In this document: one piece after another, positions 8,526 to 14,859 of the stretch
Position numbering within the stretch: the stretch's first letter is position 1
Layout: every line of letters starts with the position of its first letter
From: an uncultured Bacilli bacterium
Lineage (GTDB): Bacteria > Bacillota_I > Bacilli_A > RF39 > UBA660
Assembly: GCA_910579455.1 (NCBI GenBank)
Contig: CAJTUT010000022.1
Coordinates: forward strand, 1 to 21,582
DNA length: 21,582 bases
Reading direction: 5' to 3'
Position numbers and translations under genes: made by a program
The notes under the pieces: model-generated
What the model was told of the DNA's origin: nothing
Database searches by the model: none
Seen by the model: only the letters and a program-made list of their open reading frames with translations

Positions 8526-10700
8526 TTAAGTTAAATTATTATTACTTGAATACTCTTTCATCCTGACTTTTGAATGTTTTCCATATTCGTCTGAACTATT
8601 CATCATTCCCTGTTCCACAAGATTATCAACAATCATAGTTATTTCTGCATCCTGCCTTGGATCTTCCACTTTATAAACACAGGTCTCAACAATTTTTTTA
8701 TCCTTTATTGCAATATACCAATCTTGTCCGACATAAACCTCATCATAATCGTCATCTTTCGAAATGTTGATTTCAGCATTAGATGAATTATCCATTTTTA
8801 ATGCTCTAATCTTTTGAATATCTTTGATATAGTTAGCCTCTTTTTTATTTACTGGAAGTCTTTCTTTAAAATAAAGCACTTGATCTTTTGCATCTAAATC
8901 TAGATAAATGTCTTCCTTTAAGAAGTCTTTCTTGTCAGGATTTTTCAATAATTCCTTTGATGCTATAAGATATGCTAATGGTTCTATATCACAACGAGGC
9001 AAACCTTTACCTAATTTAGTATCAGCTAAATAGAAAAAGTCCAACTTTTTCAGAAGTCCAAATCTCGTTAAAAACACATAATCTAAACGATCTTGTTGTA
9101 ATATTGCTTTTTCTATCATTTGATTTCCAATTTGCATCAAAAATTCTTCATCATATAGCATCTTATTAAGCCCTCTCCTTCCCATAACGGGTGCCAATAT
9201 AACGAAATTTCCTTGACGAAATAAAAGAGTTCTCCCTATAAACTCACTATTATCTTTTTTTATAATTAGCACATCAGCATCTACACTGGAAAGTGCCATT
9301 TCATAGGCCTTTTCTCCTGCTCCTGCTGGTCCTAGACAACTTTTGTAACTATTTTTGCCAATCAATAAGCGATCTACACTGTTATTACCACTTTCATAAC
9401 TATATTCTTGAAATTTTCCGCAAATAGGTGGAATTTTACTATAAGGTTGATTTAACATTTTTAAATAACTCGTTAGATAATCCTCTGGCTTACAACTAGT
9501 GACATTATCTTCAATTATTCTACTAATAAGGGTTTCTCCTAAAATAGCACACGTTCTTCCATTAGATTGACTGTAAGCATCTGCTAGCTCTATCACCTTT
9601 GGTAACTGATTTAAAATCAGATTAAGATTCATTTCTTCTTTTAACAGTAAATATTCTTTTATTTTAGAGATATTTAAAACTATTTTAAGAAAAGTATCCA
9701 TTTTAAAAATTTTAGATTGATTAACCAACGGTAATAATTTTACTAATTCTTTAAAATCTGGTTCCTGTAATATTTTTTCTTTTTGATTAGGAGATAGGGA
9801 ATTTTCCAAATCTTTTATATTCTGTTCTAGCTGTTGTTTATTATAAAGTTTTAACTGTTTATAATTTAATGAAATATTAACTCTAGGAATATCCTTTCTA
9901 TTTAATGAAATATTATCTAGATAGGGTAACAATATACGATAGTAAACATTTAATATCATCTTTATCTTTCCTTTATCAAAAAACGGGAACCTCTTTTCTA
10001 ATAAATCCTTAGATAAGTTTCCTATCAAAAAATGATTATCCAAAAACTCATAATCCTCTTTTGAAAAAAAATACGTCTTTTTCAAAGCTCTTTTATTCGA
10101 AAGACTTGTGTGTATTTTTTTTAATTGTTTCTTCAATTCTTCCTTCGTACTACAAAAGGAAGCATACTCTCCTTTTTTTATTCTATCTATAATAATTGGA
10201 ATTTTAACCCTATTAATTAACCTTTGCTTTGCTTTTTCTGTTAATGGAAACCTATCTGTTAATTCCATAATTATTTCCTTTTTTGTTTTTGAAAGATAAA
10301 AATTTTGTTGTTTATTTAAAATTTCATTATAAAATTTTGCATCATTACATTTTCCTAAGGATTGATAAGTTTCATATAATTTTTCTACTTTCTTAAGATA
10401 ATAAGGAATTTCATCTTTTTTTTTGGTAATAAATGCGATTTTGTTAGCTAGTATTTGTAATTGTTGTTTCTGACATTGCGATCTTACCTCCAAAAAGAAA
10501 CTCATACAATACATGTGAACTTGATCAATCGTATAAACAGCATTATTCTTTCTATCTTTTTTATATTCTAGCATTAAAAAAGCATCTACCAATCTATCTA
10601 AATATTGTTGATATTTTTTCTGTACATTTAAATCATTTTCATCTAATTGTCTGAAGTTAGAGTAAATAGATTCATAAAACGATGTTTGTATATCACTCAT
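8526..10700 (-). CDS. Unrecognised 724-aa protein with a conserved-looking Gly-rich core
   Basis: A 724-aa soluble protein without signal peptide or membrane segments; I cannot name its family. Residues 1 to about 410 are lysine-rich and mostly helical. The next segment looks constrained: IGKNSYKSCLGPAGAGEKAY (about 450-469) is followed by ADVLIIKKDNSEFIGRTLLF and a PVMGRRG turn, a pattern faintly like the Cys/Gly loop and GRTLL-type strand of PcfJ-like conjugation proteins, but far too weak to assign. The C-terminal 200 residues are mixed and end in a polar SSNNN tail. ATG 10700 has the RBS AGAAGGGA; TATAAT-like sequences lie just upstream but without a good -35. It stands beside the decayed island but is intact, with normal local codon use. 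Confidence 0.75.
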   Translation of the reverse strand: MSDIQTSFYESIYSNFRQLDENDLNVQKKYQQYLDRLVDAFLMLEYKKDRKNNAVYTIDQVHMYCMSFFLEVRSQCQKQQLQILANKIAFITKKKDEIPYYLKKVEKLYETYQSLGKCNDAKFYNEILNKQQNFYLSKTKKEIIMELTDRFPLTEKAKQRLINRVKIPIIIDRIKKGEYASFCSTKEELKKQLKKIHTSLSNKRALKKTYFFSKEDYEFLDNHFLIGNLSKDLLEKRFPFFDKGKIKMILNVYYRILLPYLDNISLNRKDIPRVNISLNYKQLKLYNKQQLEQNIKDLENSLSPNQKEKILQEPDFKELVKLLPLVNQSKIFKMDTFLKIVLNISKIKEYLLLKEEMNLNLILNQLPKVIELADAYSQSNGRTCAILGETLISRIIEDNVTSCKPEDYLTSYLKMLNQPYSKIPPICGKFQEYSYESGNNSVDRLLIGKNSYKSCLGPAGAGEKAYEMALSSVDADVLIIKKDNSEFIGRTLLFRQGNFVILAPVMGRRGLNKMLYDEEFLMQIGNQMIEKAILQQDRLDYVFLTRFGLLKKLDFFYLADTKLGKGLPRCDIEPLAYLIASKELLKNPDKKDFLKEDIYLDLDAKDQVLYFKERLPVNKKEANYIKDIQKIRALKMDNSSNAEINISKDDDYDEVYVGQDWYIAIKDKKIVETCVYKVEDPRQDAEITMIVDNLVEQGMMNSSDEYGKHSKVRMKEYSSNNNLT

Positions 10701-10833
10701 AATATCCCTTCTTTGTATTGGTAAATATTATAACATAAGTTTTATTATAATACTATCTCTTTTTGTTGTTGAATTCAATATATAATAAAAGAGACAAAAA
10801 GGTAAGGTTATATTACTTAACTTCACTAAATTT

Positions 10834-11668
10834 TTATTTTTTCATAATAACTAAAGTTTTTTCTCTTCCATACTTTTTAGGATCTTTCTTTAAAATTTCT
10901 GTTATAAATTGTTCAAACTCACTTTTTTCAAAATGGAGAATTTGACTGATAAACTCTTCTTCCTGTAACAAGTTTGTAAAACCATCACTATAGGTTAGAA
11001 TAATATCTTCTCTATCTAATTTTACCTTACCACAACGAATAAAACTTTCAGCACTACACTCTCCTGTAATAGCTCCATATGATATGCATCTTCCATCTCG
11101 AATGTTATTTACATTATTTCTAAAGTACTTTCTTACAATTACTCTAGCCTCACTTTTTCCCATGGAATTCTAATTTTATTGATATAGGGATCACTATAAA
11201 TTTTTTTGTCATCTTCTGTTTGAAATTTAACTTTACCTTTACTATTATAGACAATAATTCCACAATCACAAATATATGCATATTCTAACCATTCATCCCT
11301 TATTTGACAGCAAGATGCTACTGCTCCATAATAATCATCTTGTAAGTAGTCACATTTTTTAATATACTGGTTATTCAATTTTTTTACTGCCTATTACACT
11401 CAATCAGTCTTTCTTTTAGCGAAGAATTATTACTATTTCTAAATGTACGAATAATTTCTTTAGCTGCTAGTTCACCTCCACTTGGTCTAGGATATCTTTG
11501 TAATAACTCAAAAAAGGTGTACTCTGATATATCTGTTACTCCATCTGGACCCCTGGTTATTCCATCCGCTATAATTGCAATATTATCTTCAGCATAATAT
11601 TGATCCTCTATTGGATAATTATATCCTTTTACTAATTCATCTTCAAATGTATTTTGATATATCAGCAT
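10834..11668 (-). pseudogene. PP2C-type protein phosphatase-like gene with two frameshifts
   Basis: Three consecutive frames together spell one PP2C-like protein of about 277 aa. Frame 1 (11668-11384) has a proper AGGAGG RBS and the metal-binding DG motif in IAIIADGITRGPDG. Frame 2 (to about 11139) carries YICDCGIIVYNSKG, the usual GDS-like strand. Frame 3 (to 10834) has RNN, GYGALTGE-like SYGAITGECSAESFI, and the late metal-site motif LTYSDGF. The first break is near 11390, where AATAGGCAGTAA needs one more base to continue as ..AVKKLNN. The second is near 11145-11150, where GGGAAAAAGTG fits if A5 were A6. PP2C enzymes remove phosphate from Ser/Thr using two Mn/Mg ions. The partner kinase is not visible. 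The start is 39 nt after the deoxyribosyltransferase-like gene, suggesting a former operon. Confidence 0.8.
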
Positions 11669-11707
11669 AAGATTTCCTCCTAGTTATTTCATATAACTGT
11701 ATTTATA

Positions 11708-12102
11708 ATTAATTATGTTTATTTCCTTGATCTATTAAGCAGGATAAATCTCCTTTTAATACTTTAATATTCCATCCTATTAATTCATCCTTAAATGGTT
11801 CATAAATATCATTTAGTAAATATACATCCTTATTAAATTGAAATCCAAACGCTATTTCGGCAAATGAATTTGCTCCAATATAATTATCTATCTTATTCCA
11901 TTTTGAATTTACTACTAACAGAAATTCACTCTCAGGATCTATAATTCGATTAAAAGGTTGTCTAGAAGCAATTTTTTTAGGTTGTTTTTTTCATACACTC
12001 CTCTGGAAATAATACATAAAAACCATTTTTTTCTAATTCTTTCCCAACTTTTAGTATTTCCTCTTTTACCTTCATACTACCAGATAATACTATATTCTTC
12101 AC
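11708..12102 (-). pseudogene. Nucleoside 2-deoxyribosyltransferase-like gene, frameshifted at an A7 run
   Basis: Frame 1 starts at GTG 12102 behind AAAGGAGT and reads KNIVLSGSMKVKEEILKVG, then GFYVLFPEECMKKTT and stop. After A7 (11991-11997) the next frame continues KKQPKKIASRQPFNRI, with SEFLLVVNSKWNKIDNYIG, ANSFAEIAFGF and VYLLNDIYEPFKDEL, ending at 11708. Joined, this is a product of about 131 aa of the small Rossmann-like nucleoside 2-deoxyribosyltransferase superfamily: an N-terminal SGS nucleotide loop, then a central Gly-x-Asn-Thr/Ser-x-x-Glu motif carrying the catalytic Glu (here ANSFAE). Such proteins cleave or exchange the N-glycosidic bond of (deoxy)nucleotides, but substrates in this subgroup are uncertain. 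A TATAAT lies upstream. Removing one A restores the frame. Confidence 0.75.
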
Positions 12103-12182
12103 TTTAATGTACTCCTTTAATTGCTAATATTTTATTATATCGCATAACCAGTTATGTTTCTATGATTACGAATCTTTTTATA

Positions 12183-12211
12183 AAAACAAAAAAAGTTTCC
12201 CAGAGAACTTT
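12183..12211 (-). terminator. Terminator of the 166-aa ORF
   Basis: Minus strand: AAAGTTC and GGAAACTTT pair around a short loop (arms at 12206-12211 and 12192-12197), followed by TTTTTTTGTTTTT. It lies about 15-45 nt past the stop at 12226, a convincing intrinsic terminator. Confidence 0.7.
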
Positions 12212-12225
12212 CTTTATTCTTATTA

Positions 12226-12726
12226 TTACCTATTTTTAATCATTCTTTTTGAATAGTTTCTACATGGAGAAAAACTCAAATGTAAAAAATAGCACTCTCT
12301 AGAGTAGAATACATCTGGATTTTTTCCTATAATAAGATCCTGATCTAATTTACTAGTTGAGCAATATTTTTTAATAATAGAAGCCTCTTGAAATCCCATT
12401 TCCTCAAAACCATACTCTTCCATTTTATTTAAATACAGAAATAATAAATATTGTTTTTCTGATCCTGATAAATCTTTCTTGGCAATTGCTGGTATTTCAA
12501 CAGCATAGTTAGTTTTTTTTCCTAAATTTCTAGTTATGTTAAGACTATATCTTTCTAAACATTCCGATAATATACTTTCACTTGTCTTAGAAAATATTTT
12601 GTCTATATTATCCTTTTTTTCTTCTGATAGACCAAAATTATTTTCGACCTGTCTTTCATATCCTTTTAATAACTTTTTATAATTTTCTTTCGCTACTTTT
12701 AATAAGCTATCTAATTTAGACTCCAT
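12226..12726 (-). CDS. Unrecognised 166-aa helical protein in the accessory island
   Basis: I do not recognise this family. The best start is ATG 12726 (MESKLDSLLKVAKENY), with AAGAGGTG seven bases before it; an upstream in-frame ATG at 12765 has no RBS. The N-terminal half is charged and probably helical (LLKVAKENYKKLLKGYERQ). The middle has EIPAIAKKDLSGSEKQYLLF, and the C-terminal half contains four cysteines, two in the YFLHLSFSPCRN region. No signal peptide or membrane helix. It is the only intact frame between the broken reverse transcriptase and the broken deoxyribosyltransferase-like gene, so it may be an accessory cargo gene or a remnant that happens to be open. It has its own terminator. 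Confidence 0.55.
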   Translation of the reverse strand: MESKLDSLLKVAKENYKKLLKGYERQVENNFGLSEEKKDNIDKIFSKTSESILSECLERYSLNITRNLGKKTNYAVEIPAIAKKDLSGSEKQYLLFLYLNKMEEYGFEEMGFQEASIIKKYCSTSKLDQDLIIGKNPDVFYSRECYFLHLSFSPCRNYSKRMIKNR

Positions 12727-12737
12727 TATGCACCTCT

Positions 12738-12787
12738 TAATACTATTATAAATAATAAATATCAATTTTCAACCCGTAATAGTATTA
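12738..12787. repeat. 11-bp inverted repeat flanking the RT-166-aa ORF gap
   Basis: TAATACTATTA (12738-12748) and TAATAGTATTA (12777-12787) are perfect complements 28 bp apart. The right arm overlaps the stop codon of the reverse-transcriptase remnant; the left arm lies just above the RBS of the next ORF. There is no T-tract, so it is not a standard terminator. It may pair in the transcript near the downstream ribosome binding site. Confidence 0.55.
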
Positions 12788-13315
12788 TTTACCTCTATAT
12801 CTAACTTCATGATTAAATGTTTGTACACAATTTAATTGTCTTAATCCTTCGTCATCAATATTAATTACTCTTCCACCTTTTGTAAAATGATTTGAATCAA
12901 CAAATCCCCCTAATGCAATCGCATAATCTGTTATGGCTGCCTTTGTTCCGATTTTGTCAAATATTTCTAATCGATTAATAGAAAAATGGGTTCCCTTTCC
13001 CTTTCTACATGCTGCATTATCATAAATAAGTTTTTTCTCTATTTTAGGTTTTAATACCTGTTCACAAAAACATCTTATAACAATTCTATCTCGATAACAG
13101 GGAGCCTCTATTACTCTTTTTTTGGGTTCATAAATTAGAAACATTCTATATTTACCCATTTTATATTTATGTGTAATGATCTCTTTTCTTATCTTTTCTA
13201 AATTAGTAGCTAGGGAAACTTCAAATCTTACAACTTCTCCCTTATGCTGTTTTGATTTTCTACAATTCTTATGTGCCTCATATAAATTTTTAAATGAAAA
13301 TATATCTTCCAACAT
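12785..13315 (-). pseudogene. DGR-type reverse transcriptase, N-terminal part only, fused to an unrelated tail
   Basis: The first ~119 of 176 residues are the N-terminal finger region of a group-II-like/DGR reverse transcriptase: FKNLYEAHKNCRKSKQHKG, YRMFLIYEPKKRVIEAPCYRDRIV, and the hallmark KLIYDNAACRKGKGTHFSI. After NRLEIF (about 12958) the homology stops. The palm with the YxDD catalytic box, the thumb and the rest (a full DGR RT is about 300-400 aa) are missing. The remaining ~57 residues (ITDYAIALGGFVDSNHF ... NHEVRYRGK) resemble the C-terminal part of DUF6273-type proteins, which have a TDYA.A.G.xV segment and end in a VRPAL-like strand. That match is weak. ATG 13315 has the RBS GGAGG. 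The protein cannot be an active reverse transcriptase. It is probably a deletion product joining an RT to the end of another gene. Confidence 0.82.
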
Positions 13316-13664
13316 TTATAGTCCTCCAAATAAAAGAACACCTCTGATAACATCCAAAAAGAAATTCTCGTTGGAAAATGTAAGTGTTCTAGTTCTCCCA
13401 CCGCACTTTAAGCAGTTAGAAAAGAGAAAAATCCCTTCACTTTAAATTCTGTACTATTCTACTTAGAATGGTATTCTCACATTCGTTTTTTAGATTCCTT
13501 ATGAATCTCTTCAAAAGTGAATCGACGCGAATCCCACCATTTCGGTTATTAACATTGTTGTTACTATTACTATTTTAGTTGACGACGCGGGTGAAGAGCC
13601 GCAAACAGTGAGATTCAGGAAAAATTGATTTTTCTCTTAATTAAAAGTCTTTCGACTTAAAATC
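13316..13664 (-). other. Avd-RT intergenic region, DGR template RNA region
   Basis: About 350 bp without a protein gene. In transcription order it holds the template repeat (13620-13515), then an AT-rich spacer of about 200 bp and the RBS of the RT at 13325. In active DGRs this interval is transcribed as the structured template RNA between avd and RT. Nothing else was recognised. Confidence 0.6.
13515..13620 (-). repeat. Candidate DGR template repeat (TR)
   Basis: Between the Avd-like gene and the RT, the canonical TR location, is a GC-rich block unlike its AT-rich surroundings (CGGCTCTTCACCCGCG; GGGATTCGCGTCGATTC) enclosing an adenine-dense core at about 13540-13585. In one minus-strand frame the core reads N-S-N-S-N-N-N-V-N-N-R-N-G-G-I-R-V: runs of AAY codons followed by GGIRV, exactly the form of DGR TRs, where adenine-directed mutagenesis diversifies AAY codons. 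Downstream codons continue DSLLKRFIRNLKNE up to a stop. The core is preceded by LFTRVVN and one TAA codon, in which the adenines could also be mutated on transfer. Boundaries are approximate because no variable repeat was found in the window for comparison. Confidence 0.75.
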
Positions 13665-14251
13665 CTATTTTTTATTATTCCATCTAGCATCATCACTTTT
13701 TTTCCAAGCTGTAATTAAATTAATTGATTCTGCTACTTGTATAGATATTTGCTTATATTGTCTTTTTAAAATGCATCCAGATATTTCTGCTAGCATAGAA
13801 ATATATCCTAATAATTTTAATTTTATGATAGCCTGTTTTTGAAACTCTGCTCTTTTATTTTTATTTTCTAAACTATCCATTCTAATAAAGTTTGCCTCTA
13901 ACAGATTTTCTAACGTATCTAGACAGTAATTCTTCATTCTTACAACAAAAACTCCTCTAAATTTTTTTGGTGATTTTTCTGTTACTGTAATAATATAAGC
14001 ACCTAATTTTTTCACTACTGTTATTACCATTAAGTCATTGGCATTGGTAGGCATTTGCGATATGACTTCTGTATCTTTATTAGAATCCTCTAATTTTTTT
14101 TGATCCTATTCTTTTGGAACTTTTGATCATTTGCTGTTGCAACGGCTTCTATGTATGAAAGTTTATCTTCTATAGAATTGGTATTTTTTACTACCTCTTC
14201 AATCTCCTTTGGTATTTTTAAATTATTATTTCTACTAACTTGCTCTACCAT
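13665..14251 (-). pseudogene. avd: Avd-like four-helix-bundle DGR accessory protein, frameshifted at A8
   Basis: The main frame (14054-13665, 129 aa) matches the four-helix-bundle accessory variability determinant family: PTNANDLMVITVVKKLGAYI, VTEKSPKKFRGVFVVRMKN, KLKLLGYISMLAEISGCILK, RQYKQISIQVAESINLITAW. Avd forms a basic pentamer that binds the reverse transcriptase and template RNA and is needed for mutagenic retrohoming. Upstream, another frame starts at ATG 14251 (MVEQVSRNNNLKIPKEIEEV) and stops at 14090. At the A8 run (14094-14101) a -1 shift fuses it smoothly to KKLEDSNKDTEVISQMPTNAND. The joined protein of about 195 aa looks like longer Avd relatives with an N-terminal extension. 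Either the gene is broken, or slippage at A8 or A-AAA-AAT makes the fusion, or a short form starts at ATG 14054, which lacks a strong RBS. It precedes the TR and RT, as in standard DGRs. Confidence 0.75.
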
Positions 14252-14321
14252 ATTTTTTTCTCACTTCTATTTTCCAATTCATGGTATATACTATATTTAG
14301 TTATACTACATGAACCAAAAT

Positions 14322-14348
14322 AAAAAATCAAGAGAATTTACTCTTGAT
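14322..14348 (-). terminator. Terminator of the 145-aa gene
   Basis: ATCAAGAG (14327-14334) and CTCTTGAT (14341-14348) form a perfect 8-bp stem with a 6-nt loop. On the minus strand it is followed by TTTTTTATTTT. The stem begins at the stop codon of the 145-aa gene. It also insulates the DGR remnant from the gene before it. Confidence 0.8.
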
Positions 14349-14785
14349 TATAAATATTCTTTTAAGTGTTGGATCGCTTTTTGTTGAAATTTTAAATAAT
14401 TTCTTGCCAATTTCTTATGTTCCTTATCAATCTCTTGTTCATACTCTTTTAATTTTTTTTCAATTTCAATAGAACCTGTAGATACACCCTTAATCATCAT
14501 ATCAGCTATTGCTGAGTCACTATTGTCTGCCTTTACTTCTTTACTAATCCCCATTGCTGATCCCATTTTAGACATCCATCCAGGATTATCTGGCTCTTTA
14601 TTATTCTCTTTTAAAATTTTTCCAGCTTCTTCTTGATATTGTTGATATTCTTTCAATACCTCTTCTAGGTACCCTTTAATTTTATTATCTTTTTCTTTTA
14701 ATTGTTCTAGTAATTTTTCTATAATATAAGATCCCATAGAAGCATCATGATATACTTGTTCTAATAATTCAAATTTCTCTTCCAT
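14348..14785 (-). CDS. Small helical protein, ferritin-like/DUF2383-type bundle
   Basis: 145 aa, highly charged, with long helices at residues about 1-65 (FELLEQVYHDASMGSYIIEKLLEQLKEKDNK) and 105-145 (EIEKKLKEYEQEIDKEHKK) and a central loop NNKEPDNPGWMSKMGSAMGI. This pattern resembles the DUF2383/ferritin-like small bundle proteins common in Firmicutes. Two N-terminal acidic residues are present, but a full metal-binding ExxH set is not convincing, so the metal role is uncertain. No signal peptide. The start ATG 14785 is supported by AGGAGG seven bases upstream, which lies within the hairpin at 14788-14821. The gene follows the FtsEX-M23 operon and is followed by its own terminator. Confidence 0.7.
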   Translation of the reverse strand: MEEKFELLEQVYHDASMGSYIIEKLLEQLKEKDNKIKGYLEEVLKEYQQYQEEAGKILKENNKEPDNPGWMSKMGSAMGISKEVKADNSDSAIADMMIKGVSTGSIEIEKKLKEYEQEIDKEHKKLARNYLKFQQKAIQHLKEYL

Positions 14786-14787
14786 TT

Positions 14788-14821
14788 AAAAACCTCCTAA
14801 TACTATTATTAGGAGGTTTTT
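14788..14821 (-). terminator. 15-bp hairpin: terminator of the FtsEX-M23 operon that hides the next gene's Shine-Dalgarno
   Basis: Arms AAAAACCTCCTAATA (14788-14802) and TATTAGGAGGTTTTT (14807-14821) are perfect complements with a 4-nt loop. On the minus strand it ends in TTTTT, an intrinsic terminator 39 nt past the M23 stop. The 3' arm on the minus strand contains AGGAGG, the ribosome binding site of the 145-aa gene whose ATG starts at 14785, so termination or readthrough folding competes with translation initiation. Confidence 0.8.
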
Positions 14822-14859
14822 CTATTTTATACTTATTTTCTATTAATTTTAACTTATTA

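Noticed and set aside
10756..10794. TCTCTTTT/AAAAGAGA inverted repeat as terminator of the PP2C remnant
   Set aside because: It is AU-rich with a long loop, and on the minus strand no T-tract follows the stem. Too weak to call.
12785..13315. An intact group II intron or retron reverse transcriptase
   Set aside because: Only the N-terminal finger region is present, with no YxDD palm, maturase or HNH part, and neither intron RNA domains nor an msr/msd-type structure could be recognised nearby.
13665..14054. A 23S rRNA intervening-sequence four-helix protein instead of Avd
   Set aside because: The fold is shared, but its position just before a TR-like block and an RT, together with the PTNAND...SPKKFR and CILKRQYKQI motifs, fits DGR Avd relatives better. 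There is no rRNA nearby.
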